From Tausonia pullulans (Eukaryota > Basidiomycota > Tremellomycetes > Cystofilobasidiales > Mrakiaceae), in contig OX637623.1 of NCBI GenBank assembly GCA_951802195.1, positions 992,001 through 1,056,000 of the forward strand: a stretch of DNA of 64,000 nucleotides. The letters are read 5' to 3'. The notes beneath the pieces were generated by a model, which was given only the letters and a program-made list of their open reading frames with translations, was not told the DNA's origin and did no database searches. A program made the position numbers and the translations under genes. Below are positions 14,854 through 30,890 of the stretch, in pieces; within the stretch, counting starts at the first letter, position 1; every line of letters begins with the position of its first letter.

Positions 14854-17323
14854 CTAGTATGCCACACCAAGGTCGAGAACCTGCTCGCCGAGGCATTGCC
14901 GCACCACTTCTTCCACGGTCGTCGGCGCTTCGCACTGCACACTAGCGATGGGAAGCACGACAGGGGACTCAGGCTCCGCCTCCCAAGCGCCAATCGACAA
15001 CACCAGCGAAAAGTCCGGCTCCCCACTGGAGGTCACGCTCTCAAGCATGGTCGCGTAGAAGAGGGTGTCAGAGTCGAACGTCCGAATGACGATTCGTGAG
15101 GCGAGGGCGAGGTCTCCGAGGAGTGTCGACCACCTCAGCGCGGACCACGTCGGAGACATGCCCGCGGCGACGTGGACCACTGCTCGAGGCCGCTTGTCTG
15201 GAAAGGCGATCGATCCAGCCAAGGACGAAGCAGATGAGTGGTGGCTGCCGTCACCAAAGGCTGTCGACCGGGGCAGTGACGCAGCCGCTGGTCGGATAGC
15301 TGAGAACCGGAAGGGGTGCATCGAGCGGCTGTTGGAATCGACGTTGCTCTCACGCTTAGGGCAAGAGGGAACGCTCGGCAAGGAAAGAGCATGCTGGTCC
15401 GAAGGCATCTTGGCCGTGGCAACGATGTGGAGGTTGCCCTTGGAAGAGACGCGCCCAGGGGTGAGGGGGTTGGCAGGGGCGGCCGCAGCGTCAGGAACAG
15501 GAGAGGAGTGATCGGTGGCGTAGGGCAACTCTGTCGACGACAGGATGCTACTGGGAGAGCCTGAACGAGGGGTGAGGTCAAGGAGAGCCACATTGCTCTC
15601 CAGGGAGACGATGGGCTCAGATGATGAGGAGATTTGCGCAGCTGGGGCTGAGTGTACCGATGTCGAAGCTTCCTGAACGACTGTCGGCACGGGCAAAGGC
15701 GGGAAGCTTACCGGCAAAGGAGCCTTTGAGAGGGAAAAGCGGAATCAGTAAGTTTTCCAGACGAGTCGCCACACGGTGAACCCACAGTCATCAGGCCCGA
15801 TGAGGTCGCGCCCTCCTCATTCGTCACAAGTAGCGTCAAGCCTGCCTCCTCCTGCGGCTTCTTCGCCCTTGCTCCCCACTTCACGGTGCCCATTTTCTGC
15901 GTCTTGCTCGGTGTACGCTTCACTCCCGCAAGCCGAGGGAGGACAGCCCTCGGCTTGACTCGGCTCGAAGACCGACCGACGATCGCTCCTCCGCCGCCCG
16001 TCTCTGACCTTCGGATGCTCGTCTTGCGGACGAGGCCCGTCGTTGCCCGTGTTTTCCGCTGCTGTGGGCAGGGAGTCTGAAGGATGAGCGAGAGCCGCTT
16101 AACATTGCGGTCCTTGGAGCTGAGACGGGCCTGTGAGTTGTAGGTTCTCGACTTGTCAGAGAGGGACTCGAGTGGCGGGTCAGGCAAAGCGCGTGCAGGT
16201 GGTGGGAAGGCCGGAGGCGGGAGGCCAGAAAGGCGGGCCTTCCGTGGGGCCGTCGTCGTTTTGATCGCCTGATGGGAAGCGGCCGGCCTTGAAGGGGATG
16301 GATAGACCGAACGACTAATTGTGGAGGATGAGGATTGGACGGGGAAGGGCGGGCGGTCGAAGAGCTTATCTGAGAGCGCAAGCAGCGTGGAGGTGAACTC
16401 AACGGTATCCCTCCGGGGGAGCTTGATGAAGGGAGCCTGGCTGGCAAGGGAGGTTGAGGGGCTGGGAGGTGTGACGAGACCGGCGGCATGGTCCCAGGAG
16501 GAGATGGTCTCAAAGGAGGAGCCTGAGGTAGCATCTGTCGGCATCCTTGCACGGGTGGTGGAAGGGCTGATAGTGATGGACGACGCTGGAAATCTCCCTG
16601 ACTCTGTGCCTCCTCCGCGAGCCGTCAAGGTAGCCGATGTGACGGACTGAGAGCGGAGACGGGTCGTGGAGGGCTTCGAGAAGGAGGTGTTGAGAGATGA
16701 GTTGAGATCTGCCTCATTGGGAGCCCATGAGGCGAGGGCGCGGTCCGAGGCGGAGTAGCGGAGACTAGGGGCGAAGACAGGGGAGCCGACTGTCTTCGCA
16801 GCAGCGACGGTCGAGGTGTGGTGCGGCATGACGTTGTCAACGTTAAGATTCACTGACGACGTCTTCTTTTTAAGCTTCCCAAGTATCGTCTGAGCAGAAA
16901 AGGAGGAGGAAGAGGAGTCGATGTCAGCGCGTGTGTGCCAGCCACACAATCTCGACGGCGCATGAGAGGAACTGCGCGCACCCTGAATTTGTGTGGCGTC
17001 TTGGGTGACTCGACTTTTGGATTCTCATCAAAGAAGTCGGTGGAAATGTCATAGTCGAGTTCGAGGTACGACTGAGAGTTCCATTCTGCCCCTTCCCCTG
17101 AACTGGCGGAGGAAAGGGGGAACTCGTTTCCCCTGGCCGATCGGACGCCCTGAACCACCGTCCGGGTTGACTCCTGCGCGGACAGCTTTGCGCGGAGGTA
17201 CTTCGAGGTCGCCTTGCAGATTGTGCGAGGCAATGTTGTAGCGTGGTAGGGAGTGCCGCTGTCCTCGAAGAGTGGTGAGGGAACCTTGTTGTTGGTGGCG
17301 GTCATCATGGTGGGCGAAGACAC
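14854..17323 (-). CDS. Uncharacterised Ser-rich protein
   Basis: Three exons on the minus strand: 17323-16982, 16889-15786, 15723-14854. All join in phase 0 and encode up to 771 residues; later Met codons at 17308 or 17305 could be the true start. I do not recognise the family. The protein is Ser/Thr/Pro/Arg-rich and probably disordered through the centre, with a basic patch (KRTPSKTQKMGTVKWGARAK). The N-terminal exon has an acidic stretch (SYLELDYDISTDFFDEN). The last about 120 residues look folded (STLLGDLALASRIVIRTFDS, DFSLVLSIGAWEAEP). No membrane segment or signal peptide is visible. It is convergent with the 6-phosphofructo-2-kinase gene. Confidence 0.7.
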
Positions 17324-17954
17324 ACACGAAAAGAGACAGCAAGCAGCAACGAGGTGAGGTTGACGCGTGGAGGCACAAGGCCGGGGGCGGGGGTTCGAAG
17401 GCAGGTGGGATGGCTCTGGAAAGAGACAACGGGCTCGTCAGTGTCATGTATTGCTACGCGGAAGTTTAAACGGATGAAGGGGAGGGGGAGGGAGGAAACA
17501 CGGCGAATAGCATACAAAAAGACAAGCAAAGCTGACGGGATGGATGACGGTCGATAGTGAGCAAGCAATTCACCCCGAAAGCCGAAGGATGCGAGATCAG
17601 GGGGCGCAGTTGTCCCCCCTGTTCACCACTTCCGGGGGGGGGGGGGGGGACTCTCTGCGTTCTAGGCCTCCATTGCAGCGCATTTTGGGGGAGTGACGAT
17701 CTTTGAACAATGGTAAGAGACCCGGAATAAAGGAGAAAGAGATAGAGAAGGGAGAGAGGGCTTGCGCCAGAAGAAAAGAGAACGCCGAGCAACCAAGCGA
17801 GAAGCGTTCTCAGATGAACGCCACAACATGCTCCTCCCACGCGCGCGACGAGCACGCCACTTCTGTACCAATCTCTCTGACTTTTGCTCTTCTCTCCTTA
17901 GCTTAGGCATATGATGCGAATCGCATGGTAAGAGAACCGAGAAAGAAACGCCGG
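17324..17954. other. Spacer with a G homopolymer run
   Basis: This region lies between the start of the Ser-rich gene and the stop of UTP25, both on the minus strand. It contains a run of about 16 G residues at about 17634-17649. I see no gene. It should hold the Ser-rich gene promoter and the UTP25 3' untranslated region. Confidence 0.45.
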
Positions 17955-20555
17955 TTAAATAAAGGTGTAGACACTCTCGCTCCCTGGCTGCACCATCCGC
18001 GCGGCGTCGTCCGTCCCGACGACCCGCTGGAGCCGCATCACATCCCACTTGGAGAAGAGGACGCGAGTGCTGACCTCCCCCTCATCGATGTCAACGTCGT
18101 CGTCGTCCTCCTCTTGCGCAGCGCCGGCCTTGGCTCCCTGGAGGAATGCAAAGCTGACGAGTTCCGGGTAGAAGACGCTGTGGTCCGGAAGCTGGTAGAA
18201 GACGAACGTCTTGGCCCCACGGAGGCGATACCGCCGGTAGAAATGGAAACGCTCCGTGATGAGGAGAAGCTTCTTGGAGCCCTTGAAGAAGGATGTTCGG
18301 GCACGAGAAATCTCCTGGTTCGACGAGTACCTGTGAAGCAGGAGATGAGCACCAGGGGTCAGCTCAACGATCAACTGCACGAACGAGGATGGAGTGAGGT
18401 GCGCACTCGGAGATCGCAGCGAAGCTCATGCCAGACTGCTTGCGCATCCAGCTCTGGACTCGGACAAAATCGAAGTACGAGGGCACGACGATGATGGTGT
18501 TGGACGACATGACGGCCGACTTGAGGATTGTCGGCATGAGCTTCTTGGTGAAGGTGTCGAACCGGAGGTCTGGCTCGGCATTATAGTCGAGAGCCTCGAA
18601 CCGCGTGAACGTCTGACCAGTGCGTGCATCAGCATAGGATCGTTTGATTCTATCAGAGAGCTTGTGCAACTCACCTGCTGAACGCCCGACTTGATCTTGG
18701 CGAGTTCGCCCTCGTACTTGCCCTCGGACCGGACTTTGCCAGCCACGTTGGAGAGATTCGAGTTGAAGAGCGTGCGCATCTCCGGAGTCTCGTAGGCCGA
18801 GAGAAGGATGGTTTGCCGAAGGAATTTGGACCTGAAGGTGGCGAGAATGAGAGTCAACTGGAGTCGGCCCCTGTTTACGAGTCTTTTGTGCAGTGAGAGA
18901 CTGACTGTCCATCGAGATACCACGGCTTGACGCGGGAGAAGTCGCAACCGTGCGCGTCGTCGGGAAGGGCGTTGAGTTTTGAGAAAATGAACTGGACGTG
19001 TTCCCAATTTTGCATCGTCATGCAGTCGAGCTGGTCGGCAATGACGATCTCCACGGATGAGAGGAAGTCGGCGCTCCTGCAGAGAGACACTGTTCAGCAG
19101 ATGCACAAGTCTTCCAGCGCGCAAGGCGGACCGACTTTTCCCGCTCGATGCTCATCCTGAGTCCCAGCGGGGAGCCAATGACGATGTCGCTACCGTAAAA
19201 GCCGCTGAAGAGCTTGACGGCCTTTCGGGTAACCTTGACACCGACGCGGAAGTTGTCGTCGACGTTACCTTTGAACGTGTCGACGTGGTCCTTAGGGAAC
19301 TCGCCCGCTTTCTCGATGAGTCGGTCGGCGACGCCATCAGGGAGGGAGAACTCCTCGAGGAACCGTGACTGGTTCTCGGTCTGGGTGCCGGCGGGGAATA
19401 GGGAGACAAGAGTAGAGATCCAGAGGAGGGCGGTCGAGCGGAAGGGAAGGAGGAGGAGAACCTTGGGCCGGGTGAAACCCTGGTCGCGCGAGTCGGACGT
19501 CGACGAGGGTGTAGCGGCGCCAGCAGCCTCATGAGCAAGTCTCTCGTTTGTCTTAAGAATTCTGCGGCGAGTCCTAAGAGAGAGAAGAGAGAGTGAAGGC
19601 GCATTGAGCTCTAGGATCGACGCAACATGCAAGCAGACATCGGCAGGCTCACTTGAGAACGTGATTGACAGAGTGGAGAAGAGCAACGTCCCGGACACGC
19701 TCACGCTCCTCGATCTCGAGTCGAGAGAGGTAGAGGTCCTGGTAGCCGCCGATGATGGAGAGGACAGAAGACTGAAGGGCGTCGGACGAGCTGGACGACG
19801 ACGACGGGCGTGCTTCGAACTGTTCGAGAACACTGGCGATCATCTGCAAGAGGAAGACAGGGAGATCAGCGAGTGACTCAAAGGTGCAAGAGAGAACGCT
19901 GAACTTGCTCACCTTGGCCTTGGGAGCAGGACCGGTGATAGGCTGAGCGCCTTCCGGAAGATACTCGACGACCTTGCCGATGCCCGCGAGCGGCTTCTTG
20001 ACCTGCTTCCACTTGCCATCGGTGGCGGATGAAATGGTCTCGGGCGAGAGGAGCGATGTAGAGGGTCCAAAGTGAGAGTGGAAAGCGTCTTGGGCCATCG
20101 AATCGGCTGCGAGACGAGACAACGCCTTCGTCAGTTCACGCACTCCGCTCCGTCGGTCGCTCTGACTGCCCGCCTTCTATCCGGAGAGGAGGACAGGACA
20201 GATACAATGCGACAACCATCGACCCACCCTTGTTAGCCGACTCTTCGTCATCCGAATCGACCTCAGCCTCGAAGGCGGACCCCTCTTCGAAGACGACTGG
20301 CGCGTCGCCGCCGAGGCCGACGCTCTTCTTGGCCTTCTTCCTCGCGCCCTCAGACGTCTGCGGGGTCAACAGCCCGCTTCCGCTCGGCCCAGACTCAAGT
20401 TGTTCGCCCCACACGACGCTCTTGCGCCGCTTGGGCTTGGGCGGCTCGGCAGCGTTGGCGAGCGCGAGCGCGGCAGCCTTGCGCCGCTTGTTGGCCGGCG
20501 AGACAGCCGAGACGTTGAGGAGCGTGAGGAGCTTGAGGGCGGAATCGGTCGACAT
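17955..20555 (-). CDS. UTP25: UTP25 small-subunit processome protein
   Basis: Eight exons (minus): 20555-20228, 20106-19913, 19843-19653, 19573-19136, 19076-18906, 18831-18675, 18612-18407, 18330-17955. They encode 686 residues in perfect phase. The N-terminal about 110 residues are basic then acidic and look like a nucleolar targeting region ([23 protein letters not shown]). The rest matches the Utp25/Def (digestive organ expansion factor) family, a degenerate DEAD-box-like fold: [82 protein letters not shown], and [20 protein letters not shown] near the end. In yeast, Utp25 acts in the nucleolus on 35S pre-rRNA processing for the 40S subunit. No active helicase motif set is expected in this family, and none is seen. 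Confidence 0.95.
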
Positions 20556-21058
20556 GGTCGGCGGACTCAGAATGAGCAGCCAAAAGCGTGAGAGGGTGCG
20601 AGTAGGGAAAGCTGGTGGTCAAGAGAGAACGAACAGGGAACGGAACGAGACAAGTCGTGAGAATTGAGACGCGCCTGCTCGATTTTGGCCGGCGGAGGCA
20701 GGTGCGTCTTTGCCCCCCTGACTTCTTCTCTCTCTCTCCCATTTCCTTCACAGTCTGCTGAAGGCTTGTGCTTTGACCTTGTCTTTCTTGAAAGCAGCAT
20801 TGCTTCGATGACGGCCTGCCCCATCCTGCATTGTTTGGGCAGATAGTGATGACGGCGCAGCTCATGGCGACCAACGGCGACCGCCGAAATCGCCACCTCA
20901 GGCAACTTCCTCGAAATGAGAAAGGTGAATTGGATAAGATACAGTTGCTACGAAGACGATGGGAATAGAGCAGGAGACCAATAACTAGGAGACATGCGAT
21001 GGAAAGAAACCGAGTCAATGAATGCTCAAGTATACTAAACACTCTCTCCTTCCCCAGC
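20556..21058. other. Intergenic spacer between UTP25 and the m-AAA protease gene
   Basis: About 500 bases between two minus-strand genes. It would contain the UTP25 promoter and the 3' untranslated region of the protease gene. I see no reading frame with support. Confidence 0.4.
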
Positions 21059-24614
<3,556 letters not shown>

Positions 24615-25174
24615 CGCTCGCGGCGATCTAGAGGTGGAGGTTGCGGTGACGGGGTCGGAGACGGTGGTTTGTTGGTCGGGTCGAGACGTGTCGTGGTTCG
24701 GAGGAGAAGGAGGATCGTTGGATGTCCTCCGTCTTCAAGCCGCGACGACACGCCGCACACGCGGCGCCGAAGGCTTAGGCCGCCACGTCGCTGTCGAGAC
24801 GTGCACTTGCCAGCCATGACTCAGTCCATAGCTCTCCTTTGCGAAGGTCGAATGGTATGTGAAGAGAAGGGGCTGCACCGTTCGGTTTGTGGGGCGAAAC
24901 TTCTTTTCAGCCTGGCGCAGTGGCACGATGTTACACAGTTGCGCGCGTAACAGGCAGCTTGGGGAGAGGGGAGGGGGGGGGGGCATAGATATACAGTAAA
25001 AAATGCTACACTATAGTAAGAACCAAAATAAAAGAAGACAGCCAAATCGAAAACGAAAAAGACGGCAGGCTAGCTAAATACTGCGAATGGGGAACGAAGC
25101 GCACCTCGGCCGCCGATCACCATCGCCATCCACACACCGCAGCGTTAGAAAAGAACACACCTGCTCACTACACA
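24615..25174. other. Spacer containing a G-rich run
   Basis: The promoter region of the protease gene, then the 3' end of the next minus-strand gene. A G run lies near 24972-24983. No gene is supported. The stretch 24990-25080 is unusually A-rich for this window. Confidence 0.4.
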
Positions 25175-26143
25175 TCACCAAGCCCAAGGAGTATGCACGG
25201 CAGCCCGCCCGTGAGGAGGAACCATATCGCTCTGACTCCGTGCGGGGTGCTGCTGCTCTAGCGTCACCGTCGTCGAACTCGGCCTTGACTTCCGACCACC
25301 GTCGGATGGCCGCCGCTTGCGCTTCTTGTCCGCGGGAATCCGGAGCAGGAACCAGGGGACGATGACCACTGTGGGCCGCTCGGCGCCGGTCTCGACGGTC
25401 GTGTGCCGGGGGCGGGCAGTCGCAGCGGCGGCCTTGGTGGTGGGGGTGACCGGATGAGGACTGTACGAAAAGTAGTCGATCGGCGCAGACGGGTTCGACT
25501 CTGGTTGAACGTTCACGGCGGGCGTCTCGGTGAAGATTGACGAGCCGGACGATGTCTCGAGCGCAAAGTCGTCAAGCTCGCCGTCCGTGGGCGCGGAGGA
25601 TGTCGACGAAGCCGACAGGGAGGGAAGACGCTCAGGTGTGCGGTGGCGAACCTTGATGGAGGATGATGACGAGGAAGCGACGGCGAGCGTCGTGGCCTCT
25701 TCCTCGGCGAACCCTTCGCCGAGGTCCGCAGGAGAGCCACAGAGCGTCCCGGGGACTACCGCGGTAGACGATGCGGATAAGGAAAAGCGCCGTCCCAAGG
25801 GCGAAAAGACCGAGGGCTTGCCGTCGATGCTAGGGCGAGAGGAGGACGCAGAGGAAGAAGATGACAGAGGGGCAGCCGACGAGGAGGCCGAGGGTAGGCG
25901 AGAAGTAGAATGCGATTGGAGTACGCGAGCGAGGGCCGCGGAGAGCGTGAAGAACAACGACATTCGAGCAGGGCTGTATGGTAGAGGGTGCTCGAGGCTG
26001 GGCTCTAGAAGGGTGTCTCTGGACGAGGATGGGTGTTGGCGGGAAGGAAAGGAGGCAAGCGAGGACTGGGTGTTTGGATAAGCGGGGACGTCAAGACGAA
26101 TGGCGGAGCCGGGGGAGATCGCTCGAAGGCCGAGCTGACTCAA
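25175..26143 (-). CDS. Hypothetical Ser-rich protein
   Basis: A single open frame of up to 322 codons. The first Met is at 26143, but a later Met at 25963 starts MSLFFTLSAALARVLQSH, which looks like a hydrophobic N-terminus and may be the true start (262 residues). The protein is Ser/Ala-rich with a more ordered patch VVIVPWFLLRIP followed by a basic stretch KKRKRR near the C-terminus. I do not recognise a family. Codon use favours C and G endings, which supports real coding, but the frame could extend through introns that I did not find. Confidence 0.5.
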   Translation of the reverse strand: MSQLGLRAISPGSAIRLDVPAYPNTQSSLASFPSRQHPSSSRDTLLEPSLEHPLPYSPARMSLFFTLSAALARVLQSHSTSRLPSASSSAAPLSSSSSASSSRPSIDGKPSVFSPLGRRFSLSASSTAVVPGTLCGSPADLGEGFAEEEATTLAVASSSSSSIKVRHRTPERLPSLSASSTSSAPTDGELDDFALETSSGSSIFTETPAVNVQPESNPSAPIDYFSYSPHPVTPTTKAAAATARPRHTTVETGAERPTVVIVPWFLLRIPADKKRKRRPSDGGRKSRPSSTTVTLEQQHPARSQSDMVPPHGRAAVHTPWAW

Positions 26144-26740
26144 GCGCTGGGAGGCTGGGAAGATCCGACCCGCTCACGTTGCCTCCCGTCCTGGCCCGCC
26201 CTGCTGACGCGTGCGTGGCTTATCCCCTGGGACCTCGGGCGCCGTGCGGCCCTGCGCTTCAGGGCTGCCATCGTAAGCAGATCGACCGATTGCAATGGAG
26301 AGGAAGCACTCGGGTCGGCCTCGGGGGCCAGGACGACGCAGCTGACTGAGGACGAGAGCCCCTCAGCTGGCTCATGCAGCGGATCCATGACAAAGCTGCC
26401 ACCCGCCGTTCCTGAGCTCTAGCCCATGATGCCACCATGCGAGGCGGTCAGTCTGCAGGGCAGCTTGCGGGCGGTCATGCGCCAACCGGCAGAGACGCGC
26501 GCGCGCTTGTTTTCTCTCGAATTCATCTCGCCGATACGCTGAGCACAAAGGGAATGGATACCACAGCTCTCTGGCGAGATCTCTGGGAGCATCACTCAAC
26601 TTCAATCCTCCATAGCAACGTCCGTTGTCCAGGAGCGCGAGCCCTCCCGGCCCGCGCCCCGAGCTGCTTGACCTCTAACCCTCTCAACTGCCAACAACCC
26701 CTTCCCCTGCCCGGTTTCTTCACCTTACAAACTTCACGCC
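26144..26740. other. Spacer upstream of the complex I subunit gene
   Basis: Divergent promoter region between the hypothetical Ser-rich gene (minus) and the NDUFS5-type gene (plus). No gene is supported. Confidence 0.4.
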
Positions 26741-27684
26741 ATGGTGAGCACGTCTTAGTTTCTAAACAGCTTCGGCCCTCGCTAATTGCAGCGGACATTC
26801 TCAGTCGGGACAAGGAGCCTCTGGAGGTGGGTCCTTCTTCCCTCCGGCTTCTCCCCCCGGGCTTACCTCCTCGGGCATTGTCCTGTCTGACCGCTCGACC
26901 CTGCCTGTCGTCTTTACATCAGGACGACCGAACTGCTGGAATTTCTGGCACGACTACTCTAGAGTGAGTTCCTCCCTCCCTCCTCTCCACCCGTCCTAGC
27001 GCAGGGCCAGCGAAGGACACCTCCCTCCCCCCGCCTTCCGCGTCTTCGGCCCGAACAGACGTCGAGCGAGAGAGACGAGACGCTCATGACTGGCTACCCT
27101 CTTTTTCTGTCATCTCTCTCGTTTCCAGTGTGCGATCAAGGCGACGTCATTGACGGAGTGCACCTTGGAGGCTGAGGACTACAAGGAGTGCCTCCACCAC
27201 ACTAAGGAGGTCAGTCTTCCCCCGACTGAGCCCTGCTTGCAGCATACTCGTGAAGCTGAAGGCGTCGGTCGTCCCTCTGGCTCCCTCCCCGGACCATCAC
27301 CCGTGCCTCGCTCTTTCCTCGACCTCTCTGTCCCTCGCCTCCTTGGACTTTCCTCGCTTCACTGTATCATCATCGCCTATGGAACTCGCCTCTCCGACCC
27401 ACGCGCTTCTGCATCACGGCCTCGCCTCTCTCGTCTGCAACGCGCGCGTCGACCCCTCCTCCTCCCTCGCTCTCCCCGCCTGTCTGTTGGCCCCTTTCAT
27501 CACTTCCCCTCGCTGCCATTAACCCACCCAGATGGCTCGAGCAATGACGATCCGCCAGACGTACGCCGACCAGCTGCACGCGCAGGGCAAGTCCAAGACT
27601 GAGATCCGACGCGTCCTCAACGACGGCGTCAACCCGACCGTCGGACTCATTGAGGGCGAGTTTGCGGCGGCTGCTGCCAAGTAG
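26741..27684 (+). CDS. NADH:ubiquinone oxidoreductase 15 kDa subunit (NDUFS5 type)
   Basis: Five exons: 26741-26743 (only the ATG), 26805-26826, 26923-26963, 27129-27209, 27532-27684. They encode 99 residues. The start reads MSGQGASGGRPNCWNFWHDY, then CAIKATSLTECTLEAEDYK and ECLHHTKEMARA. The four spaced cysteines form the twin CX9C-type pattern of this accessory subunit, which is imported through the Mia40 pathway and folded with disulfides in the intermembrane space. It belongs to respiratory complex I, so this fungus has kept proton-pumping complex I. The length is usual for the family. The first coding exon consists of the start codon alone, and the start is accepted because the joined N-terminus matches the family. 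Confidence 0.93.
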
Positions 27685-28047
27685 AGATGGGACCAAAGGC
27701 GCAAAGATGATGGGATGGCGGGAAGGTAGATGGACAGACCTGATTACGTGAATGTTACGGATATTGCTTGGACTCGCTCCCGATTGGTGGGAAGAGGACG
27801 ACGAGGATTTCTCGTGGGATCTACTGTCCTCCGGAAATGGAGACCCATGCTTTCAAGCTACAGAAAGAGCTCTTCGCTTCAAGCGAGACCAGGAAGACGC
27901 TGCATTCCGTGTGCGTGCATGCGCACTACCTGCTTATCTTTGTCTCCTTTGGTCCTTCACATCGAGTCTGGCAGGAACAGTCCTGCATAACCTTAGTGTT
28001 GCAAGTCCAACTTCTCCTCCTTATCTCCTCTTCACTCTTCCGCCCAT
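27685..28047. other. Convergent 3' gap
   Basis: About 360 bases between the stop of the complex I subunit gene and the stop of the purine nucleoside phosphorylase gene. Open frames here are short and have no support. It would hold both 3' untranslated regions. Confidence 0.4.
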
Positions 28048-29813
28048 CTAGACAGCCTTCCCAATGAGGCCGACAATGCTCTCGACAAGGCGCCCGACCT
28101 CAACAGCCTTCCGGCGGCCAACCTCGAGGACCTCCTCGTGGGAGGCCTCCTCTCGGCCGTGCTGCTTCGGCGGCTGGCCTGCGAACTGATGAGGTGGATA
28201 GGATGAGCTCTATCTCTGAGGGAGGTAGAAGGAAGGCAGGAGACGGACCTCAGCGTCGACTTCCTCTCGAGCGGAAGCAGGCTTAGAGGTGATGACGGCA
28301 TTGGTGATGAGACTGAGGACGAGAATCTTGAGGTCCTGATGGTGGTATGTCCCAGACGAGATGAGATCATTAGCTCGCTGTCTGCTTTGAAGGACGAGTG
28401 CGGGAAGAACTCACGGCCTGTCGGGCAGCGATGACTTCGCCGATGGTGCTCATGCCGACGACATCAGCGCCGACGGACTGGAGCAAAGCACTTGAAGGTC
28501 AGCAAGGTGTCGAAACAGTAAGGCAGCTTGCGAACGAACGCACAGCAAGGAAGCGACCTTCGGTGCGCGACTCGTAAGTGGGGCCGGATACGTGGGCGTA
28601 TGTGCCCTCGGCGACTGGCGATCCAGGGCCCGTTAGCAAACTATCCCAGGCAGGACGAGAGTAAGAGGGCGACTATTTACGGGCCTCCCGAGGAAATTGG
28701 AGCGCCGCTGCGGCGCGGAAGGCGGTCTTAAAGCGATGAGTTTTAGCAAGAAGACAGTTTCTGAGCGAGACAAGAGCACATCGAATACTCACCTTGCGAA
28801 GCTCAAAGTCGTAGGCCTCGGAGATCGGGACAAAGCGCGTGTCGAAGGGCGCGGGGGGAAGCTCGCCCTGGAGAGCGTTCGATCCCTGTTGTGTTGTCGT
28901 TCATGTATAATCGGGTCAAGTCAGATGTGGAGAAGTGTAAGATGATTCACGTGCTCGAATGAGGTACGGACGGAGAGACCGGGAAGAGAGATGTGGTCGT
29001 TGACAACGACGACTAGTTGCCGAGGTGCACACTGTCAGTCACACTCAAGTGAAAACCATCAAGACGTCTATGTGCTCTCAGGTATGTGTAAATAAGCACT
29101 CACTCGTGCCGACCGGGTAGGCAGGGTTCAGACCGCCGGCAGCATTCGTGACTGGAGATGTTATCGATTTCGTCGGTCAGCGAACGTCGCGTCACGAGAC
29201 GAGTCTCTCGGCCAATCATCACGCACTGATGAGAGACTCGACTCCAAGAAGTTTGAGGACCCTGACAGGGTAGACCGTGGCCTGGAGCTTGTGGCCTTCG
29301 TACGGGTGGAACCGTCCTAGGAGCGCGACTACGGGCACATTGTTCTAAACCATGAGATGAATCAGCCATCTCACACCACAGCTCTGTGTTCTCTACAGGC
29401 AGACAATATGTTTCATACCAGGTATCCAAACGCAAGCGACGACTTGTGGCCGACGACGGTCGACTGGAGGAAGCCTGGGATGGACGCGTAGGGGACTTCG
29501 ACCTTATCGCGTAGGGCACTGGAGAGCCCGCCGAGGCCGGAGCCGCTTCAAGGCCGCGAAGTGAGAACCATCAGATCCAGGACTAGTAATAGGGCTCTTG
29601 TTGTACGAGAGGCATACCAGATTATTCCAATCTTGGGATTCTAGAGGTGGCAACGGACGCGCGTAGGAGCGATGTTGAGCGTGAGACCAGGAGAGCGACG
29701 ATGGCCGTAGCGACCCTTAAACAACATACCTGAAGATCATCGGGGACTCCAGCTTGCCTGAGAGCAGCGAGGGACTCCTCGAGCGGGTAGGTGTCAGAGG
29801 TAGAGGGCGACAT
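28048..29813 (-). CDS. Purine nucleoside phosphorylase
   Basis: Twelve small exons (minus): 29813-29730, 29640-29618, 29545-29419, 29344-29227, 29151-29104, 29012-28972, 28885-28793, 28726-28681, 28614-28544, 28477-28415, 28335-28249, 28185-28048. They encode 312 residues, the usual size of the trimeric class II enzyme. Motifs in order: GIICGSGLGGLSSAL (phosphate loop), GRFHPYEGH, ITNAAGGLNPAYPVGT, VVVNDHISLPGLS, GTYAHVSGPTYESRTEG, GADVVGMSTIGEVIAAR and LSLITNAV. The conserved Glu and Asn that bind the purine base lie in the GPTYES and LITN segments. The enzyme splits inosine and guanosine with phosphate into base and ribose 1-phosphate in purine salvage. No signal peptide, so cytosolic. Confidence 0.96.
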
Positions 29814-30890
29814 GACGGATGTTGATGGGAGGGAAGCACGATTAGGCCGTTCGATTTGTTGACTCGGCGTCGTCGGCGACCGCCGAGAGGCGGGGCGTAG
29901 GAAGCTCGCTCGACTTAAGCTCAGAAGTGATCGTGTGGCCCTTTGCAGGAACTTCTTCCCTGAAAAAAGAAAAAGAAGGAGAGGGTGAGGAAGGAAGAGA
30001 AAACATATAGCTAGGTCGATGCAGAGATGCATGAATGACAGTGGGAGATGAGACGAAAGAACAGAGCAAGGTTTGGCCGTAAAGATCACAAGGAAACAAG
30101 TGTTGAAAAATCAAACAATATGAGCTCAGACAGACAGAAGGGGGAGCGAATTTAAAAAAGAATGAAAAGGGCCGAAACTGGTTTGTATGCAGAGATATGA
30201 AGGAGGCTGAAGGGACTCGGGAGGAGAGGGCCAGCCGATAGCGACAGCCTCAACTGACCGAGTTCACTGAGGGGCCGCCGCGCTCGTAGTCGTCCTCAAA
30301 TCATCTTAGGGAGGCAGGAGGAGAGAAAGGGGAGGGGGGGAGGGAGGGGGGGGGGTCAAGAATTGTTCCAGGGGTCACCTCGAGAACCGAGTCTGTAGAG
30401 CGGGGGATGGTCAAGGATGGCCGAGAGGGAGAGCACGCAGCACAACCGCGCGCCACATCGCACGCCATAACTCGCTGTTGAACCCAGAAACCAAGGAAAT
30501 AACTCCAAAAATATTGTGTTACTCCTAAATCTCGTAAGAGTTACCGTTGTTGGGCAGTGGAGAGACTTTGAAAGATATTGAAGGGATAACAAGGAGCTGC
30601 GTGTCAGGCCTTCGAAAACTTACCACCTCGGCTCTGCGCCCGGTCAACTCCGCTTCTGAAGTTAAGAGGGAAGTTGTCCAGGATCTGGCCCTCCTCCTCG
30701 CGAGCCTCGGCAGCGAGCTGTTCCCCAAAGATGGGTCGTCAGGCGCTTGGGAGCTGGCGCTCGAAGATGACGTAGGCGATATTGACCCTGGACGTCTATC
30801 CACAGACAATTGTCGGATTTATAGAGAGTCAGAGGCAATTAGCTTTCATGGAGCGTTACAGCAAGTCATACTGGACGGCGCACACTCAGA
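29814..30890. other. Spacer with G-rich tract, no gene
   Basis: This region contains the promoter of the phosphorylase gene (minus) and a G-rich tract at about 30330-30355. Minus-strand patches near 30600-30780 look weakly coding but have no consistent frame and no recognised domain. Confidence 0.35.
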
